Assembly: GCA_023055355.1 (NCBI GenBank) | Contig: JALJCS010000024.1 | Coordinates: 12,353,501-12,417,500 of the forward strand | Length of the DNA: 64,000 nucleotides | Direction: 5' to 3' | Source: Agelaius tricolor | Taxonomy: Eukaryota > Chordata > Aves > Passeriformes > Icteridae | Shown here: piece by piece, positions 25,701 through 37,830 of the stretch | How the letters are laid out: the number at the start of each line of letters is the position of its first letter | How positions within the stretch are numbered: the stretch's first letter is position 1 | Made by a program: the position numbers and the translations under genes | Notes under the pieces: generated by a model | Told to the model about the DNA's origin: nothing | Database searches by the model: none | Seen by the model: the letters and a program-made list of their open reading frames with translations, nothing else

Positions 25701-26580
25701 TGAGGGCTCTTTTGAAAGAAAAGTGTAAGAATTTAGGAATTTCTAATAATTTTTTAAGGAACTGTTATTTTCTGGCTGCCTTAAATGTAAACTGATTAAT
25801 TTTTCCTTTGCTCTCAAAACCAGAATGTACACATGTGATCAATAATGTAGCAATTACCTGAATATTGAAAACACAGATTTTTCTATTGCCTAGTAAAAGT
25901 AATCAAACTTCCCATGATGCCATGCTTTTGTGCTGAAATTCATAAACTTCAACCTGTCTTTTCAGATGATAATTATTTTATTTTATGAGTTTCAGATACC
26001 GGCACTGTTTTTTCAATCAATTTTTAGGCATCTAACAGAGTACAAAACAGCATGTATCAAAAAGTTGATCTGATGAAATTACATCACTTTCAAAATCAGA
26101 TGTTCCCATTATTCAGAAGAAGCCATTGATTTTTCTGAGTACTTCCTGATCCTTCTGAGAATGGCAGCTAGTGATGGGGAAACCTCTTGGTAAAAGTCAG
26201 TGATGTAAATTTGAAACACCATTTTACATGACAGATGATAGCTATTAATTTGCAAATAGATGTGTGTGCTGTAGGGCATATGTCTATAAGTGAAAAGTCC
26301 AGCACCATCACAGCTCAAGCTCAAGTGAAGAAACAACTGGGTGGAGGGGGTACCTAGTGCACCTTGAAGGTCAGCTCCTCTCAGTTTTACATGAGCTATC
26401 CCTATCATGCTTGCTATGGCCCAGTTTGAGATTTGGAATCCACCTTCCCCTGCCCCACCACCTTTCCTTACAAGAGATAAGACAGGATCTTCTGCTTTGA
26501 AATGACCCTGAAAAGTTCAGACCAAAGCCCTTTTAAATTCCATTATCTGAAATGCAGAAATCCTCTATGAAATGCTGCCA
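25701..26580. other. Unannotated unique sequence
   Basis: No gene or repeat that I can support. Open frames are short. Confidence 0.6.
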
Positions 26581-26583
26581 AGC

Positions 26584-26616
26584 ATTGCCATGGCAACATG
26601 ATGTCACCTGGTGACA
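26584..26616. promoter_or_regulatory. RFX X-box-like site and adjacent E-box palindrome
   Basis: At 26584-26597 the sequence ATTGCCATGGCAAC matches the full bipartite RFX X-box (GTTGCCATGGCAAC) at 13 of 14 positions and includes the perfect 12-bp palindrome TTGCCATGGCAA. Five bases later, 26602-26616 is a perfect palindrome around one central base, TGTCACCTGGTGACA, which embeds a CACCTG/CAGGTG E-box of the kind bound by ZEB and Snail proteins. Two strong dyad sites so close together suggest a real binding module. Occupancy cannot be shown from sequence. Confidence 0.45.
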
Positions 26617-29600
26617 GAATAAGCATTGTAGCATTTAGCTGAGACCGTGTTGCTTCCTCCATGAGCAAAAAGGTGATTTTGAAGGCAGGGACCCATCTGC
26701 ACAAAGGAACATATGCAATCTAAACATTTCCACTCATCTTCAGGGAGAGAAACCACTTTCCTTTCTTGTGTCTGAACTAGGGGCAGGGTATAAATCACAG
26801 CCATGAGACTTGATAACTTGCATTATCAAGAAAGGGAGTGAATGGAGGATAAACTTTTATCAGTCAGTATGTGTCTTAAAGGCAAGTGAGAAAGGGCTCT
26901 GGGGGCCTGACTCTGCAGACTGGCTGGTCCTCAGCAGTAACAGATAGGGCACTCAGATGCTGCTCAGGGATTCAGCTGGGGCTCCATGAGCATGGCTCAC
27001 ATTGCACACATTGATAATATTTCACTGTAGTTAGCCATTTGCATGCAATTCTGACATGTATTAAATTATGTCCTTTTCCTCTGAGTGCTTGGTGGATTTT
27101 AGACTGAGTTTTAAACTTGTGAGGGTGGATCCTTATTACGTGGGTGCTCTGCTTCACTATTATGGGCCTCAGCCAAGAAAAACCTCCCAGTCAATATGCT
27201 TTTCCTCCAAGCTTTTAATAGCCTCCAGAGCAAGACAAGTACAGAAATTACCCATGAAATCTGCTACAGCATGAGAAAAATAAGATATTTTGGCATCAAT
27301 TGGAGGTGAAGAAAACAGGAAAGGGGCTGCTGGAAATCTTGGCCATTAGAAGTCCCACATATGAGCAATTGCAGCTTTCTCTGGAGAAGTGTAATGCACA
27401 TTCATTTGCCTTTTTTCTCAAATGTGTTTTTGGCTTCTTTACTGCCTCCAAATTCTGGAATACATGAGGGTCCTCAGAGGTGCAAGGCAGAGGCAAAACT
27501 GTATTACAATACACAGAAGATTTTTTGCAAATGTGCATGTCAAAGTTCTCACTAATTTTAATCTGAGTTCACATTCCTTGCAGCATCAGTGAAACTAACA
27601 CCTCATAATGACACCCAGGCAAAACTGCAAGGCAAATGTAATTTCAATATTTACAGCAAATTTCAAGCACATTTCAAAGCTGTGAGCCAGTCCATATTTG
27701 TTGGGTTTTATTTGGATTTACACCAAGAACACTTAGAAAAGTTATAACTGGGATATTAATTTCTCCCATTTTCTTCCAAAGAGGTTATATTGCTCCACAT
27801 CAGTTGTAGTATAACTAAGAACATGTTTGAGTGGAGAAGAACCCTAAAAATCACACTTAGGAACCCTTGAAGTCATACAAAATTTTAAAGCATTCTTTCT
27901 TGTGCTCATCTTCTTAAAGGTTTACTTTTCTATATTTCTGCTCAATATATGAAATTAAACTATGTTTGTTCTGGCCTTTCAAAATCCTTGCTATTGTGAT
28001 GTGTTGTGAACAATTCCTTCAACTTTCCCATTGCTCTTCCCTCGTTGATTTAAACCAAACTAAATTTAGCTGTATATTTTCACCTCACACAGGGTGAAAA
28101 CCAGTCTCTGAGGTCTCTGAGCACTTCACCATGTCTTTCTACACCGTATCACTCATTTTTTAGATATACTGAGATTTATTTTAGACTCTGCTAAAGTATT
28201 TGAAGAATTTGGTTCTTTCCAGAATCGAATTTTTCTGATAATTACCAGTTGTCTCCTGGTTTCCATTATTTTTATATTCACACTTTTCTGGTAAGTCCAA
28301 TTGAATTTTCTCATCAAGGAAGTCAAAACCTGCTCTATCCTTACAATTCATAACCTGTCTTGCCTGGCTATCTCTATAACTATTTTTGATACATAATTTT
28401 GCTGCTGTACATTTTAACAAGGCAGTACCCTTACCTCTCTTAAGAAGTGTGGATGATTCTATGCTATACTTCAGTGGCAATTTTTTGCAGCAAAATGGAG
28501 CTATTTTCCAGGTGTACTATAATTTGCTACCACAATCATCTGGGATGATGTCAGTGAAGAATAACCTGAGTTATCACAGTTTTACACTTTAGAGGGCACT
28601 AATTTTCTTTGAAATCAATGATGATTGCACCTTACTTCTTAAGGATTTATCTGAGATCAATTGTTCAGCATCTCTCAAGTGCAGGTTTTGTATAAAGGTG
28701 CTGAACCTTGGATTCAGGCACCCACTGCTAAGGACCTTATTTGGAAACACTTGAAATGGGGATTTAGCCCGAAAGGAGTACCTCAGATGGTGCATATACT
28801 TCTATGTTCAGTGACACTGACAGATGTGAAGGCACTGGACAGCCAAGATCAAGGGTTTTACCCTGCCCAGCTCATGCTAATGGTCCGTTGCAAGTCCTAT
28901 TTCACTGGGCAGGAGTTAACTGTTTAGCTGCAGTCATATTTCACAAGATTGTTGAGTTAACATTACATGAATTATACACGGTTTATAAAATGATTATTTA
29001 ATCAGTGGAAAATTAAGTTCATAGATGTTTTCAAAATCTGAACTAGGACATTCATCAGCAGAACTGCTAAATTTTTAATCAAGTCTGCTGTGCTTGATGT
29101 AGCTATCATTCTAAATTGCACTCTCTCTGCTGGTTCTCTTACTGCAGTATATATTTTAGCGTTATCCTTCCTCATTGCTAATTGAATTTTTTCAGCTCAG
29201 ATTTAAGGCAGAGTGACATGCCACTCAGCATTTTCATCAAAGGATATTCTTACTTACTTTTAACAGATGAAATCCTTTAAATATTAGGAAGATTGAACAG
29301 CAAAGTTCTTGGGTTCCTTCTTACTTAGAGGCATCTTTTAAAAGGAAACATGGTAGAGATATAGAGAGTAAGGAGTTTTGCTTGTCTTGAAGATGAGGAA
29401 CAACTTGAAATTCCCTGGTCTGGATTTGTTTAGAGATTTGATTCCTTCAGTCATTTCTGGAAAAGTTCTAAAAGCAATGAGGAACACGTTTTCTCCAGGT
29501 ATTTAACCACCTCCCATCCCATTTAAGAATTTCTTGTTCTGTAAAAACCTTTGGGGACTCTCTTTCATTAAAACTATGAGAAAAAAATATGTTAAAAGAG

Positions 29601-31825
29601 GAGAAAAGCTCCAGAGAATTTACCCTGTGTATAACTTGAAAGTCTAGATACTACCCCAGTTAAGGGAGAGACTGTAATGTTTTCTCAGCCCTTGTTTCTC
29701 ACATCCTTTTGAGGAAGCCATACCTGAAGATGGGAAGCCTTTTCTGGTAGAGATATCTTCACTTCATCTTCTCACTGTACCTGTAATCCAGTCTGTTTCT
29801 AAGGAAATTTGGGATGCATGTAGGAAGCCAAGAAATATCATCTTTACTCACCTGAACAAACATTTACCTAAATCTCCTTGTAAGCACTAGCTGTCTGCAC
29901 AAGCATATTATGAAGCTCACTATGCATTTTAAAGCATCCTAAATTTGCTTATTATCAGAAAAGGGTTCTTCTTGCCTGGAACTTTCACCTATTACTTACT
30001 ACTTCTGAATGGCATGACTTGTCATACTATTCCTGTAGTCTAAAGCTGAGGGTCATTTCTTAAGGACATCCAGGACTTGAATTGGTCAGTCAAATTCAAT
30101 GCAAGTATGAGATTTTTACATATGGGTATAGCATAAATAAAAGAGCCCTGCCCAGCTGTCCATGTGGTAAAATTTTTTCATGCTGTGTTTCAAAATAAAC
30201 CAAGGGACAGTTACAAGTCTGTGTACCTCCATAGACCTAATTGATGGTGGAAATTGGATCTTGGAAGTTGAATTAAAAGGTAGTAGAAGATGAATATACA
30301 TTTCATACATCAAAAGATGGAGAGACAACTGTAAATACATGCATATATGTATAATAATGCTATTTATAGCCAAGGGTTTGATGAGTTTTTGGTGTTCCTC
30401 GCAAAGTGATTATATCATTGACATGAGCTAATAACACAGTGTCAGCACTACAGCTTCTTTAACAGAAAAATGGATTAGCTAAAGAGAGAGGAAAAATATT
30501 TTTTTAAAGTTCTAAACTACTGATTATCTACCTGGGAAATGAGACCACTCCTTCACAGGTTTATCCTGAGTTTGCCTGTGCATTCTAAAAATGCCTGTTT
30601 GGAACTTGCCTAGGAGTGTCTATTATTTCCTGAACAATTCAACAGCTACCTGTTTGTGACAGAATTCTGCAAAGTTACATGAAACCATCAATGGCTATGC
30701 TAGCTACTGAATGTAAACACTTTTCTTGGCTCACTCCAGCAAATCTTACTTACCATCCAAGTACCTGCGACTCTCTCTGACACCAATGCATTCAGGGTGA
30801 GAGTTCTCCCCAGTGCATGCTGAAGTCCCAGGCACATGTACATGTCTACTGGAGGGAAGTGTTCCAGTTGCCATCAAGATGCTCCTGGAACATGTTTTGG
30901 CCCACACACAGTTTTGTACAGTGGAAAACTGGACACCAGGCAGATGGTGGGTGACAAGGACAAAACTGGACATGGCCAGTGTATGTGGAGCAGAAAGTCA
31001 AATAGAGGAGACTGACTTCACCTAGATGCAGCTGGTAGCACTTGGCATCAAACCTGAATAGTATGTGGGGGACTCAGAAAGAAATCAATGTGCAATTTAA
31101 TAAGTTCCTTCAGGAATTCTAGAAATACTCCTAAAAATCATGAAATTTTTGAAGATTTATCTCAGGAATTTTCAGCTCCCACTGCCTTCCCTGACATACA
31201 GAGTATCTCCTGTCTTGAGAGAGGCAAGTACAGTGCCAGATATCAAGTAAGTAAGGTGAGATGCCAGAAGCCTCTGAATCTCTTGTAGGCTGTTAGGCAG
31301 GTTTTGGATGGGGCTCAATTTGATGCCTCATTGCATGCATCTCTCCTTATGTTGAGTTGTACCTGAGAAGCAAGGCATGTGGCAGGTCTGTTACCCTGAG
31401 GTACCTGAGTCCTTGGTTGCCTCTTGCTCCTGGAAGTTTGGGCTGCATGATGCCTGCATTTCATCTCAATATTGTCAGTGCAAACTTGTTACAGGTTTTC
31501 ACCATGGTTCTGGAGATGTGGTGTGTGTATCTGTGTGTGGGTGCAGAGGGCCTGGAACACACACCATGGTTTAGGCTCCCAGAGGGAGCTGCTGCTTTGG
31601 CACTGCTGTGTCAGAAAAGCAGCAGCCGCTTAGAAAGACAGGTACTTCAGCTGTGCTGCTTCTTTGGTTCTGCATTTCAGAAGTCCTCACACTGTGCCAA
31701 GGAACATATAGAGTGAAGTTATCTTTTTAGCCAAAAGTTTTGCAGCCCATTTATAATTTCTTTTTCAACTTAGTGGTTTTTCAAGTTTCAAGGAAAACAG
31801 AATCTCAGTGGGAGCCAGCAGTGGC
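26617..31825. other. Unannotated unique sequence
   Basis: About 5.2 kb without a supported gene. The open frames (all 119 codons or less) lie in random frames on both strands. A minus-strand segment near 30756-30922 has a GTAAGT-type donor but a weak acceptor and is not called. Old repeats beyond my recognition are possible, for example around 28000-28400 and 29300-29900. Confidence 0.55.
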
Positions 31826-31829
31826 CCTG

Positions 31830-32476
31830 GCAACCCCGAGGGCACCCCCTGCCCTAGGGTGCATCAAACCCAGTACAGCCAGCTGGGTAGAACAGGTCAC
31901 TGTCCTGCTGTGCTCAGCCCTGTCCTGCTGTGCTCAGCCCTGGGGTGGCCTCACCTGAGCACTGTGTGCTGTGCTGGGACTCATAATTCAAGAAGGATGT
32001 TCAGGTCTCTGAATGCATCCAGAGGAGGGTAACAAAGCTGGTGACAGGGCTGGAAAGAATGTCCTGTGAGGAGTGACTGAGGATTCTGGACATGTCTAGT
32101 TAGGAGAAAAGGAAGCTGAGTGGTGACCTCGTTGCTTTCTGCAGCGGAGAGGGAGGTGCTGATCTCCTCTCCCTTTTATCTAGTGTGAGGACACATGGCA
32201 ATGGTTCAGAACCTCAAGGGAGGTTTAGGCAGGACCTTTAGAAATATTTATTTGCTGAGGGGGTGGTCAAACTCTGGAGCAGAGTGTTAGTGTGCTTTCC
32301 AGAGAAGTGGTTGATGACTCAAGGATGTCACTGTTAAAGAGGCATTTGGACAATGTCCTTAATAAACATGATTTAACTTTTGCTCAGCCCTGAAGTGGTC
32401 AGGCAGTTGGAACAAGATGGTTGTTGTAGTTACCTCCCAGCTGTAATTTTCTATTCTATTCTATTTTGGGTGCAAA
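31830..32476 (+). mobile_element. CR1 LINE 3' portion, 5'-truncated
   Basis: The plus strand follows the end of CR1 ORF2 and the 3' untranslated region in order. First comes the GGGTGCATCAA segment, then CTGCTGTGCTCAGCCCTG. Next are TCCAGAGGAGGGTAACAAAGC, a 'GAGGAGTGACTGAGG' block, GGTGACCTCGTTGCT, and the GGGAGGTTTAGGCAGGA region near 32218. The last part is GTTGGAACAAGATGG and a terminal (TTCTA)-type repeat at about 32450-32466. Several small indels and substitutions show it is inactive but younger than the relics at 6925 and 45390. It contains an exact 20-bp tandem duplication (31901-31940). Confidence 0.85.
31901..31940 (+). repeat. Exact 20-bp tandem duplication inside CR1
   Basis: The unit TGTCCTGCTGTGCTCAGCCC is present twice in direct, gapless succession. 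Other CR1 copies carry it once, so the duplication is specific to this insertion. Confidence 0.95.
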
Positions 32477-33232
32477 AGAAAGTGCTGTGTTACTTAAGAG
32501 TTTCTGAGTCACACAGTATATTTCTGAAGAAACAAGAGTTATTCTGGAAGTTAGAGATGTTGTGATGTATGTAAATTTTGCTCTCAGTTGCCTTCCAGTG
32601 CTGTATACTCTTCAAGTTCTTCTATTTGTCCCCATTCTCCTAAATTTTTGTATGTCTAATGTAACAAGATAGAGAAAAGATTCAATAGGACAATCCAGCA
32701 TCTGTTTTGAAACAATCCTTCTTCAGCGATACATTTTGAATACCATGTTTATTTTATGAACATATTTCTTCACAGTTTTGATATTAATTTGGCTAGTATA
32801 AAACTAGTGAAAATAAGGACCAGATGCGCAGCTGCAATAAAATTTAGATCAGCTGAAGATCTATCCAGAGTTACAAAAACCTCCTATGGTGAAACACAGC
32901 TCAGAGTGTCAAGCCACAAATTGTTATTTCATATCGCTCTGAAACCAGGCAGAAAAATAAAGATCTGCATGCATTCAATTGAGATGTATAAATAAACCCT
33001 CACTTACTCAAGATATTTCATGAACCATTTTTCATATCTTGACAAATCTGAGATGATTTTTAAGTTGCTTAAAAAAACATAATGGCTTGAGGTTTATAAC
33101 AAAATTTTTGCTTTTTTTTTATTTACAGATAATGGACTAAGATTAATTTTACTGATTCTTACTCAGTTCCCTCCACTTTGACTTTATTCAGCATGCTGTC
33201 CAAGATTATATCTAGCTACAATCTCATATACG
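32477..33232. other. Unannotated unique sequence
   Basis: Nothing supported. It is AT-rich and contains a T run near 33111-33120. Confidence 0.6.
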
Positions 33233-33256
33233 TATATATATATATATATATATATA
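33233..33256. repeat. (TA)12 microsatellite
   Basis: Twelve uninterrupted TA units preceded by ATATACG and followed by CATG. It is a likely length-polymorphic locus and can form cruciform or unwound DNA. Confidence 0.95.
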
Positions 33257-36200
33257 CATGACAGATTCCTACTGCACATCTAAGCACAGATGCATCCAAT
33301 GTATGAAGAAGTTTTCTAATGAAATAGCTCAATCACTTCCATATTCTGCAGGTCTATTTTTGGCAGTACTACTAGCCTCTGCTTTGCACATGTATTTATT
33401 TAATGATGTCTCCATTCCTTAAATTGCCAATTGTACTGCTGATTTTCTCTTCATGACAATAACACATTTCTTTCAGACTCTTTGTATTAGCTTGTTGTCA
33501 GGGTTGTTATTTTCTGTGTTGGTGATGGGGTGCCTTCCGTTTTTCCAGGAGGCTGCATTAATCAAAATGGAGAGCTGCCAATGACTATAGAGATTTTAAA
33601 TTTTTACCATTTAGTCCCACTCCTGCAAAGACTTAGCCATGTTCCTTACTTTAAACGTGTGATCTGTTCCACTGAGCCCAGAGGATCAGCATTAAGCACA
33701 TGTGTATATCTTAGCACCATCAGAACCCAAGTAACATTTGGGTTTTCTGTATTTCTGAATGTACAGGAATTGATCTGGTGATAATTAGACTCTAAGCAGT
33801 TAGTTTCAAAGTGCATTGCTGATTACAAGAGGATTCATCCTAAGGCAAAGATCTGAGTAGGGACTTAGAAAGTCTGACTCAAGACCTGGCTCTTTCACAG
33901 CCTCATGAAATAGGTTTGAATAAATCACTGTATTTCAGGTAGACCCAAAGATGTTCATCTTCCTAATTCCCTGGTTTGAAATGTCTCAGATTTAGGTGCC
34001 TGGATGTTCTTGCACATATATAGACAAAAAATCTTGCACCTGATTGCAATATGGTAGGGTGCTGCTCCTGCAATGAACTTGCAACACCTATCCATGGTGT
34101 TAGTGTGCATGTACCCATGCCTCAGTATCTTGTGTTGCTCAGAACAGGGCTCACTGGTTTTACCTGTAAAAGTCCTTGCAGACATGCTCCCTTTACTGAT
34201 GGCACTGATTACAGCTTAGTCTGGCCACTACATGCTGTGGTCATGCAAATTCATAACAAAATATAGAAGAATAATGGTAAAATCAGTATTTAGCTACTCT
34301 TAAAACATATCCTTGTAAGTATGTGGAAACTATACAGCTGCCTACATTAATATATATTCAGCAGTATTGGGGTAATTATACATTTTGTATTTCAGAGAAT
34401 TATGGGAGTCTACAGCAAAGTTTCCTGGGCTCTCCTCACATATCTCTTCAGCTGAACATGAGTCAGAACTGCACTGCTTATTAGAATATTATTAGCATAA
34501 GTTGTTTTAGTGAAGTAGTAAATAATTCATAAGGAAATCTGCAAAAGCAAATATGTTGGCCACTTCCCCCATTTTCATTGAGCTTAAAGAGAATTGTTCA
34601 CTTTCTTCAAATATTTGGTTTAAAAATGTGGTAACAGTACATTATTTTCCACTCCAGATGGCCTGTGCATTTTTTTATTTTCCCAGTAAAACATCTGAAA
34701 CTTGGCGCCATGGTGAAAGCGAGGAAAATATATAGAATTCTGAGGTTCTTAATCTTTTTTTAAAAGGCAGCAGGGGCATATGAGATAGCATGGTTCTCAG
34801 CTTGCAAGTACCAGAGGCAAGGTGCAAGGTGTTTAAACAGCTAATTTCCACAGAAGTTTTGTTATATGCCTGCACACTGGTTTAAATGGAAATAGCACAG
34901 TGACATCTATGCTGCAGTCACACAAAGCAATAAAAGTCAGGAGCAAATCTCCACTGTAGTGAGCACTACAGAAAATAAAGGGGAACACTGTTCATCAGAA
35001 CATTTACAGTTTTATCCTGCTTCTTTTAGTTTAATTTCTGTTGGTATTTAATATTCCAGGCAGGCACACAGCTATGGAATGAAAATATAGAAGAGGTTTG
35101 GACCCTCTAATGGTATCATAGCCCTTTCTATAGAGTTTCAAAAGGTTATAGTATTTCCACAGAGTAGGGATGCCTCCAGACCACTGAGTTTGACAGCCTA
35201 GCATATGCCCAGACCACCTGCAAGCCCCACACAGCGTGTTGTCCTTCTGGGAAGAAAGAGGCAAGCAGCCCAAGTAAATCTTAGGCAGGCACAGTGTGAG
35301 CAGATGGTGTTAATTCCAAAGTCAATGCATGCACCTAAATTTGGTTCCTCTCAGGAGGCACAAACATGCAAGATGGTAGTGTGAGTTTGAACTGTCATTT
35401 CCTAGAGCTGGCTTGCCCAAACAGGGATGAACCTTTCAGCTGTCATTTGAAATGATGAGTTCAACTACACCAGGGTTAATGCCTGCCATAACTGAAATCA
35501 GGTCAAAGCTAGAAGATGAATTTGTTCTACCAATGAAACCACCACTTTCAGATTGACTTTTATGTACCAAATCCTCACAGACAACAGAAACACCAAAAAT
35601 TTGGGGGGAGAAAGAATAATGTCAACATTTTGAAAGATTTATGTTCATCTTGCACCTGAGAGTAAACTTCTAAATGTTATCAAAGAAAAAATAGCTAATT
35701 GGAAAAAATTTAATAACCAAAGCTAATATTTCCATAATTTGAGGAGTTTAAAAGCAGCCAAGGACTTCAGTAATCAAGGGATGGCACATCTCTGTTTTTA
35801 GCAGGTGAGAAGGTAAGCCCATCTTAGGCTGGGTGTCCAAGCTCCCGTGATAATGAACAGAGGAAAGAAGTGACTCCAGAGAAAATCCACTTCACCCGAG
35901 ACATGGCTTTGGACCCACTCCTCATGATAAAGTTTATGTCTACTTCTGTTGACTCTGGAAGAGAACCAAATTACTGTCTTGTTTGAGAATTTAGCTTTTA
36001 CATGGCTAAAACCAAGTCAGTTTGCCCTCTGTAAAAAAAGAAAAAAATCCTAATTAATAAACTAGGAACACAGTTTCTTTTTGGTGTGTTCTCAGTCAAA
36101 GCCTCATGTGTGTCTGATCCAAACTTCATGGCATGAAATCTTTATAATTTCTCTTCCGTTGTAAGTTTGTACAGCACACTGCAAGACAACAAGCACACTG

Positions 36201-36950
36201 CTATCAGACAAATAAAAAGAATAATAAAACTCAATCATGCTTGTATATATAGAAGGCCAATCAATGTAAACACAGGGTCTCTCTAAACAGAAGAAAAGCG
36301 GAAGCCAGATGGCATGAAATCATTGATAGCTGTTTCATAAACTTTTCCTGCAATCAAATCTAATTGAAATAACACTAGATTGTAGGCTTGAGCAGGTGGG
36401 CAGCACACACAGCTGTTTCTGCTAGATGATTTCCAAAGAATACATACATAAAACATTTCACAGGGACTGACATAAGGCAAAAAAGGGTTGCCCCAGATGG
36501 AATGCTCTCTTTCAGGCTTTATTTCAATGACAGATTTCTGAAGCCTTCCTCTTTAAAAATATGGGCAGGAGTGTTTTTTCTGGAATAGCTAAACCAATTA
36601 CAGCCATATACAATGCTGTTGGGAGCTAAGGCCTGGTGATGAAGTGTCTTCAATGCCAATTTGTATTTGAAGGCAAGGAAGAGCAGAGGGGGATCTCCTA
36701 GTGTCCAGTTTATTGCTTTGCAGCAAGGTAAAGGTAACTAAATCACCTCTGACAGATATTTCTGTTTCACAGAAATTTACCAAGAAAAGATTTTATCAGT
36801 TTCCTTGGTAGTTTATTCCAGTTTTCCCTGCAGTTATAGCTAGATGTTTTCCTAACATCTAATCTACTTTTGAACACAATTAAGTTAATGGCCATACATG
36901 GTCAAGGAAAGAAAACAGTTAATGTCTTTTTCTGTTTTAATCTTTTGTAT
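33257..36950. other. Unannotated unique sequence
   Basis: No supported gene, RNA or repeat. Open frames do not exceed about 83 codons and none has a domain. Confidence 0.6.
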
Positions 36951-37000
36951 ATAGATGTATTTCCAATGTCCTCTCTCCTTTTTTTCCCCCTTTTCTGCAG

Positions 37001-37055
37001 AAAAATATCCCACGACAGAATTCCTGAAGACTCACAAATGACCAAGAAGAACCAA
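37001..37055 (+). other. Candidate 55-base internal exon
   Basis: An exceptionally good acceptor (an almost pure pyrimidine tract at 36969-36996 followed by TGCAG) is followed 55 bases later by a consensus donor CAA|GTAAGT. Read so that the first base completes a codon, the exon is open and gives K-I-S-H-D-R-I-P-E-D-S-Q-M-T-K-K-N-Q, ending in phase 0. The other two frames contain stops. I do not recognise the peptide. It could be a cassette exon of a large neuronal-type gene, an exon of a long noncoding RNA, or a chance pairing, since GTAAGT should occur about once per 4 kb on each strand. Confidence 0.25.
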
Positions 37056-37061
37056 GTAAGT

Positions 37062-37500
37062 CTTCCCAGAGAAGTAGGCCTGACACTGTGGACAGAATTT
37101 TACTTCAAACTTTTGTTTGCATTGGAAACTAGGATTCAAAAAAAAAAAATACTGAGAAAGAAAGGAAGATGAAAAACAGCACCTTATGTGGATCAAATAA
37201 GAGCCTGAAATAAATGAATTGTATAGATCTACTACCTAGTGAATTCTGGCTAGATGGTAGAGTGAAGCTTCTACTCTTCATTATCTTCATATAAATATAA
37301 TACAAAAAGATTTACATGATCTTTTCTACTACTGTTTATACCAGAATCTGTGTATTCAACACTTCACCCTAAAGGATTCAAATCTGCCACAGTATCACTA
37401 AGAGCGATCCAGAAGTGATAAGTGAACTCTGGTTTCTCTTCAGCTTCTATAAATCTCTTGCCTTTTACTTAAGATTTCCATACAGAGGAACAATTTATTT
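37062..37500. other. Unannotated unique sequence
   Basis: Nothing supported. An A run lies at about 37138-37149. Confidence 0.6.
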
Positions 37501-37830
37501 ATTCCAGCCTTCCAGTACTTAAAGGGAGCCTCCAGAAAAGATAGGGTGGCATTCTGTCAGGAAAAATAGCGATAGGCTGAGGGCTAATGGTTTAAAAATT
37601 AAGGATAGTAGATTCAGATTAGATATTAGGAATAAATTCTTTACTTTGAGGCTGGTGAGATACTGACACAGGTTGCCCATATAAGCTGTGGATGCTCCAT
37701 TCCTGGAAGTAACCAAGGACAGGCTTTGAACAAACTGCTCTAGTGAAAGGTGACCCCGCTCATGGAAGGGGGTTTGGAACTAAATGATCTTTAAGGTCTC
37801 CTCCAAACCAAAACATTCTATGATTCTAAG
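37501..37830 (+). mobile_element. CR1 LINE 3' end, 5'-truncated
   Basis: The plus strand matches the CR1 3' region step by step: CCTTCCAGTACTTAAAGGGAG, then AGATTAGATATTAGGAATAA at about 37617, then GGTTGCCCATATAAGCTGTGG. It continues with CATTCCTGGAAGTAACCAAGG, the GATGATCTTTAAGG-type block and the terminal ATTCTATGATTCTA at 37815-37828. Divergence is moderate. An open minus-strand frame here is only an antisense shadow of the repeat. Confidence 0.88.

Noticed and set aside
30756..30922. Possible minus-strand exon ending at a GTAAGT donor
   Set aside because: The donor is good but the acceptor (TGGTGTCCAG) has a poor pyrimidine tract, and the open frame has no recognisable content. One such pairing is expected by chance.
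37519..37716. Minus-strand 65-codon open frame
   Set aside because: It is the antisense shadow of the CR1 3' end at 37501-37830.
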